A stretch of DNA of 64,000 nucleotides from Candidatus Heimdallarchaeota archaeon (GTDB lineage: Archaea; Asgardarchaeota; Heimdallarchaeia; Heimdallarchaeales; Heimdallarchaeaceae). Of this stretch, positions 62,232-64,000 are shown piece by piece. The stretch covers positions 124,001-188,000 of the forward strand of contig JAUVXV010000005.1 in NCBI GenBank assembly GCA_030603365.1, in the 5' to 3' direction. The notes below the pieces were generated by a model. It saw only the letters and a list, made by a program, of their open reading frames with translations. It was not told where the DNA came from and searched no databases. Position 1 is the stretch's first letter. Each line of letters begins with the position of its first letter. Position numbers and translations under genes: made by a program.

Positions 62232-64000
62232 ATGAACGAGACTAATCAACCTAGCAAAAAATCAAATCAGCTGATTAATGAAAAAAGTCCTTATCTTCTT
62301 CAACATGCTTACAATCCTGTTAACTGGTATCCATGGGGAGAGGAAGCTTTTCAAAAGGCAAAGAGTGAGAACAAGCCAATTTTCCTTTCAATTGGTTATT
62401 CCACTTGTCACTGGTGCCATGTGATGGAACATGAATCATTTGAGGATGAAGAAGTTGCTACAAAAATGAATGAGAAATTCATAGCAATCAAGGTTGATAG
62501 AGAAGAAAGACCTGATATTGATAGCATTTACATGAGTGTTGCTCAACTAACAACTGGACGTGGAGGATGGCCATTAACTATATTCATGACACCTGATAAA
62601 CAACCTTTCTTTGCAGGAACATATTTCCCTAAAACCAGTCGATTTGGAGCTACAGGATTAATGGAAATATTAGATCAAATCTCTTCATTGTGGGTAGAAA
62701 AGAAGGAAGAAATATTAGAAACAGCTGATAGGATTACTGAAGTTCTGCAGAAAGCATCAAGTCCTTACCAAACAGAGTACAATGGAGATGAACTTATAAT
62801 CAGAGCTTTTGATGAACTCGATAACAGGTTTGATGACAAACTAGGTGGTTTCGCTACAGCTCCTAAATTTCCAAGTTCTCACAATCTCATATTTCTTCTT
62901 AGGTATTGGAAAAGATTTGGTGACAAGCAAGCCCTTTCTATGGTTGAAACTACTCTTCAAAAAATGCGATTGGGGGGGATTTTCGATCATATTGGGTATG
63001 GTTTTCATCGATACTCTACAGACAGAGAATGGTTGGTTCCTCATTTCGAAAAAATGCTTTATGATCAAGCTATGATAATAGTTTCATATATAGAAACATA
63101 CCAAATAACTAAGAAGGCAACATACAAAGAAACAGCTGAAGCTATTATTGAATATGTTCTGAGAGATATGACCTCGTCTGAAGGAGGGTTTTATTCAGCT
63201 GAAGATGCAGACAGTGAAGGAGTAGAAGGAAAATTTTACGTATGGAAATTAAAGGAACTTCAAGAAATTCTACAAGATGATGAGATGAAACTTTTCTATA
63301 AATTATTTAGAATAGAAGAAGAAGGCAATTATCTAGAAGAAGCAACTAAAGAAAAAACCGGAGATAACATTCTTCACCATAAAGGATTCCCTTCAATAGA
63401 AGACAAGAAGAAATTAGCTGAAATTAGAGCTAAATTATTTGAGATTAGAGAGAAAAGAATACATCCTTTAAAAGATGATAAAATACTTACAGACTGGAAT
63501 GGATTGATGATTGCAGCTTTAGCTAAAGCCGCAAGAGCATTTGGAAACAATGAATATCAAACTGCTGCTGAAAAAGCGGTAGAATTTATTTTTTCAAAAC
63601 TCATAGATGAAAATGGAAGACTTATCCATAGGTATCGTAAAGGAGAATCAGCATTGACAGCAAATCTCGATGATTATTCATTCCTAATTTGGGGTTTATT
63701 GGAATTATATGAAACTAGTTTCAAAATAAATTATCTAGAAAAAGCATTAAATCTTAATAATATTGTAATTAAACATTTTATAGACGAAGAAAACGGTGGG
63801 TTCTATTTCACACCTGATGATGGTGAAAAACTTCTGGTAAGAGAGAAGCTGATTTATGATGGAGCCATTCCTTCAGGAAATTCTGTAATGATGCTGAATC
63901 TTCTCAAGCTAAGTCGAATAACATCTAATCCTGATTTAGAAGAGAAAGCTGCATATCTAATGGCTGTGTTTGCTAAACAAGTGTCTAAGGTTCCTTCTGC
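62232..64000 (+). CDS. DUF255/YyaL thioredoxin-fold protein, C-terminus cut by window edge
   Basis: The frame opens at ATG 62232 and is open to the end of the window, about 589 residues; the family length is usually 650-700. The N-terminal 150 residues form the Thioredox_DsbH/DUF255 domain with [20 protein letters not shown], the active-site Cys pair in [25 protein letters not shown] and [13 protein letters not shown]. The rest is an (alpha/alpha)6 barrel of the N-acylglucosamine 2-epimerase kind: [30 protein letters not shown] and [13 protein letters not shown]. The function of the human relative SPATA20 and of YyaL is not established. A TATA-like AT stretch lies near 62197. Confidence 0.92.
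   Translation, partial: MNETNQPSKKSNQLINEKSPYLLQHAYNPVNWYPWGEEAFQKAKSENKPIFLSIGYSTCHWCHVMEHESFEDEEVATKMNEKFIAIKVDREERPDIDSIYMSVAQLTTGRGGWPLTIFMTPDKQPFFAGTYFPKTSRFGATGLMEILDQISSLWVEKKEEILETADRITEVLQKASSPYQTEYNGDELIIRAFDELDNRFDDKLGGFATAPKFPSSHNLIFLLRYWKRFGDKQALSMVETTLQKMRLGGIFDHIGYGFHRYSTDREWLVPHFEKMLYDQAMIIVSYIETYQITKKATYKETAEAIIEYVLRDMTSSEGGFYSAEDADSEGVEGKFYVWKLKELQEILQDDEMKLFYKLFRIEEEGNYLEEATKEKTGDNILHHKGFPSIEDKKKLAEIRAKLFEIREKRIHPLKDDKILTDWNGLMIAALAKAARAFGNNEYQTAAEKAVEFIFSKLIDENGRLIHRYRKGESALTANLDDYSFLIWGLLELYETSFKINYLEKALNLNNIVIKHFIDEENGGFYFTPDDGEKLLVREKLIYDGAIPSGNSVMMLNLLKLSRITSNPDLEEKAAYLMAVFAKQVSKVPS

Noticed and set aside
62971..62980. Run of seven G as a possible frameshift in the DUF255 gene
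   Set aside because: Translation through the run gives [18 protein letters not shown], matching the family, so the frame is intact.
1..64000. tRNA, rRNA, CRISPR arrays, transposases, integrases
   Set aside because: I looked for TpsiC-loop like strings in the gaps, regularly spaced repeats and transposase motifs and saw none; a weak tRNA with introns could have been missed by eye.

Overview
The window looks like a chromosomal segment of an AT-rich archaeon, most probably an Asgard archaeon (Promethearchaeota, Heimdall/Gerd/Thor-like). The basis is three Ras/Rab-like small GTPases, RING-like zinc-finger proteins, GH57-type glycogen enzymes, F420-dependent oxidoreductase homologues, a TBP/TATA style of promoter with some near-leaderless genes, T-run terminators, and many secreted proteins with a C-terminal membrane anchor and Arg/Lys tail. 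The lineage is an inference from gene content. No rRNA, tRNA, CRISPR array, IS element or prophage was recognised.

Layout. 1-10 kb: two tandem LLM-class F420 oxidoreductases (the first cut by the window edge), small secreted proteins, membrane zinc-ribbon and RING-like proteins, a cupin, two methyltransferases, a glycosyltransferase, an AhpD-like protein, a CpXC protein and a VKOR-type membrane oxidoreductase. 10-22 kb: a NosD beta-helix surface protein, then a glycogen region holding a catalytically degenerate phosphohexomutase, a 49-residue zinc ribbon overlapping it, a GH57 branching enzyme and, on the other strand, a GalT-like/GH57/GlgA operon. 22-33 kb: a DhaL protein and THEP1-like NTPase, then a region rich in extracytoplasmic redox proteins (two TlpA-like proteins, a thioredoxin-CcdA fusion, paralogous secreted proteins) plus a RING-like protein, an alpha/beta hydrolase and a CDF transporter fused to a NifX-like domain. 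33-41 kb: a TPR protein, a membrane-tethered winged-helix/bPH2 protein with a divergent bPH2 partner, a membrane pyrophosphatase with a decayed partial copy behind it, and an MFS transporter. 41-53 kb: three small GTPases, a class V aminotransferase, a Ca2+-type P-ATPase followed by an internally deleted ATPase relic, a beta-helix/TSP3-like surface protein, three peroxiredoxins and a nitroreductase, and a membrane protein. 53-62 kb: five tandem arylsulfotransferase-like membrane-anchored proteins. 62-64 kb: the start of a DUF255/YyaL thioredoxin-fold protein that runs off the window.

Main themes are glycogen synthesis and remodelling, an extracytoplasmic thiol-redox set, ion pumps (PPase, Ca2+ ATPase, CDF) and a large secreted or anchored exoproteome. 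The observations most worth a second look are the five-copy arylsulfotransferase array, the pseudo-phosphohexomutase with its coupled mini zinc ribbon, the membrane-bound winged-helix/PH-domain pair, the two pump pseudogenes each lying just behind an intact pump, the CC-x4-HKH RING-like family, and a shared C-terminal anchor that resembles a sorting signal.
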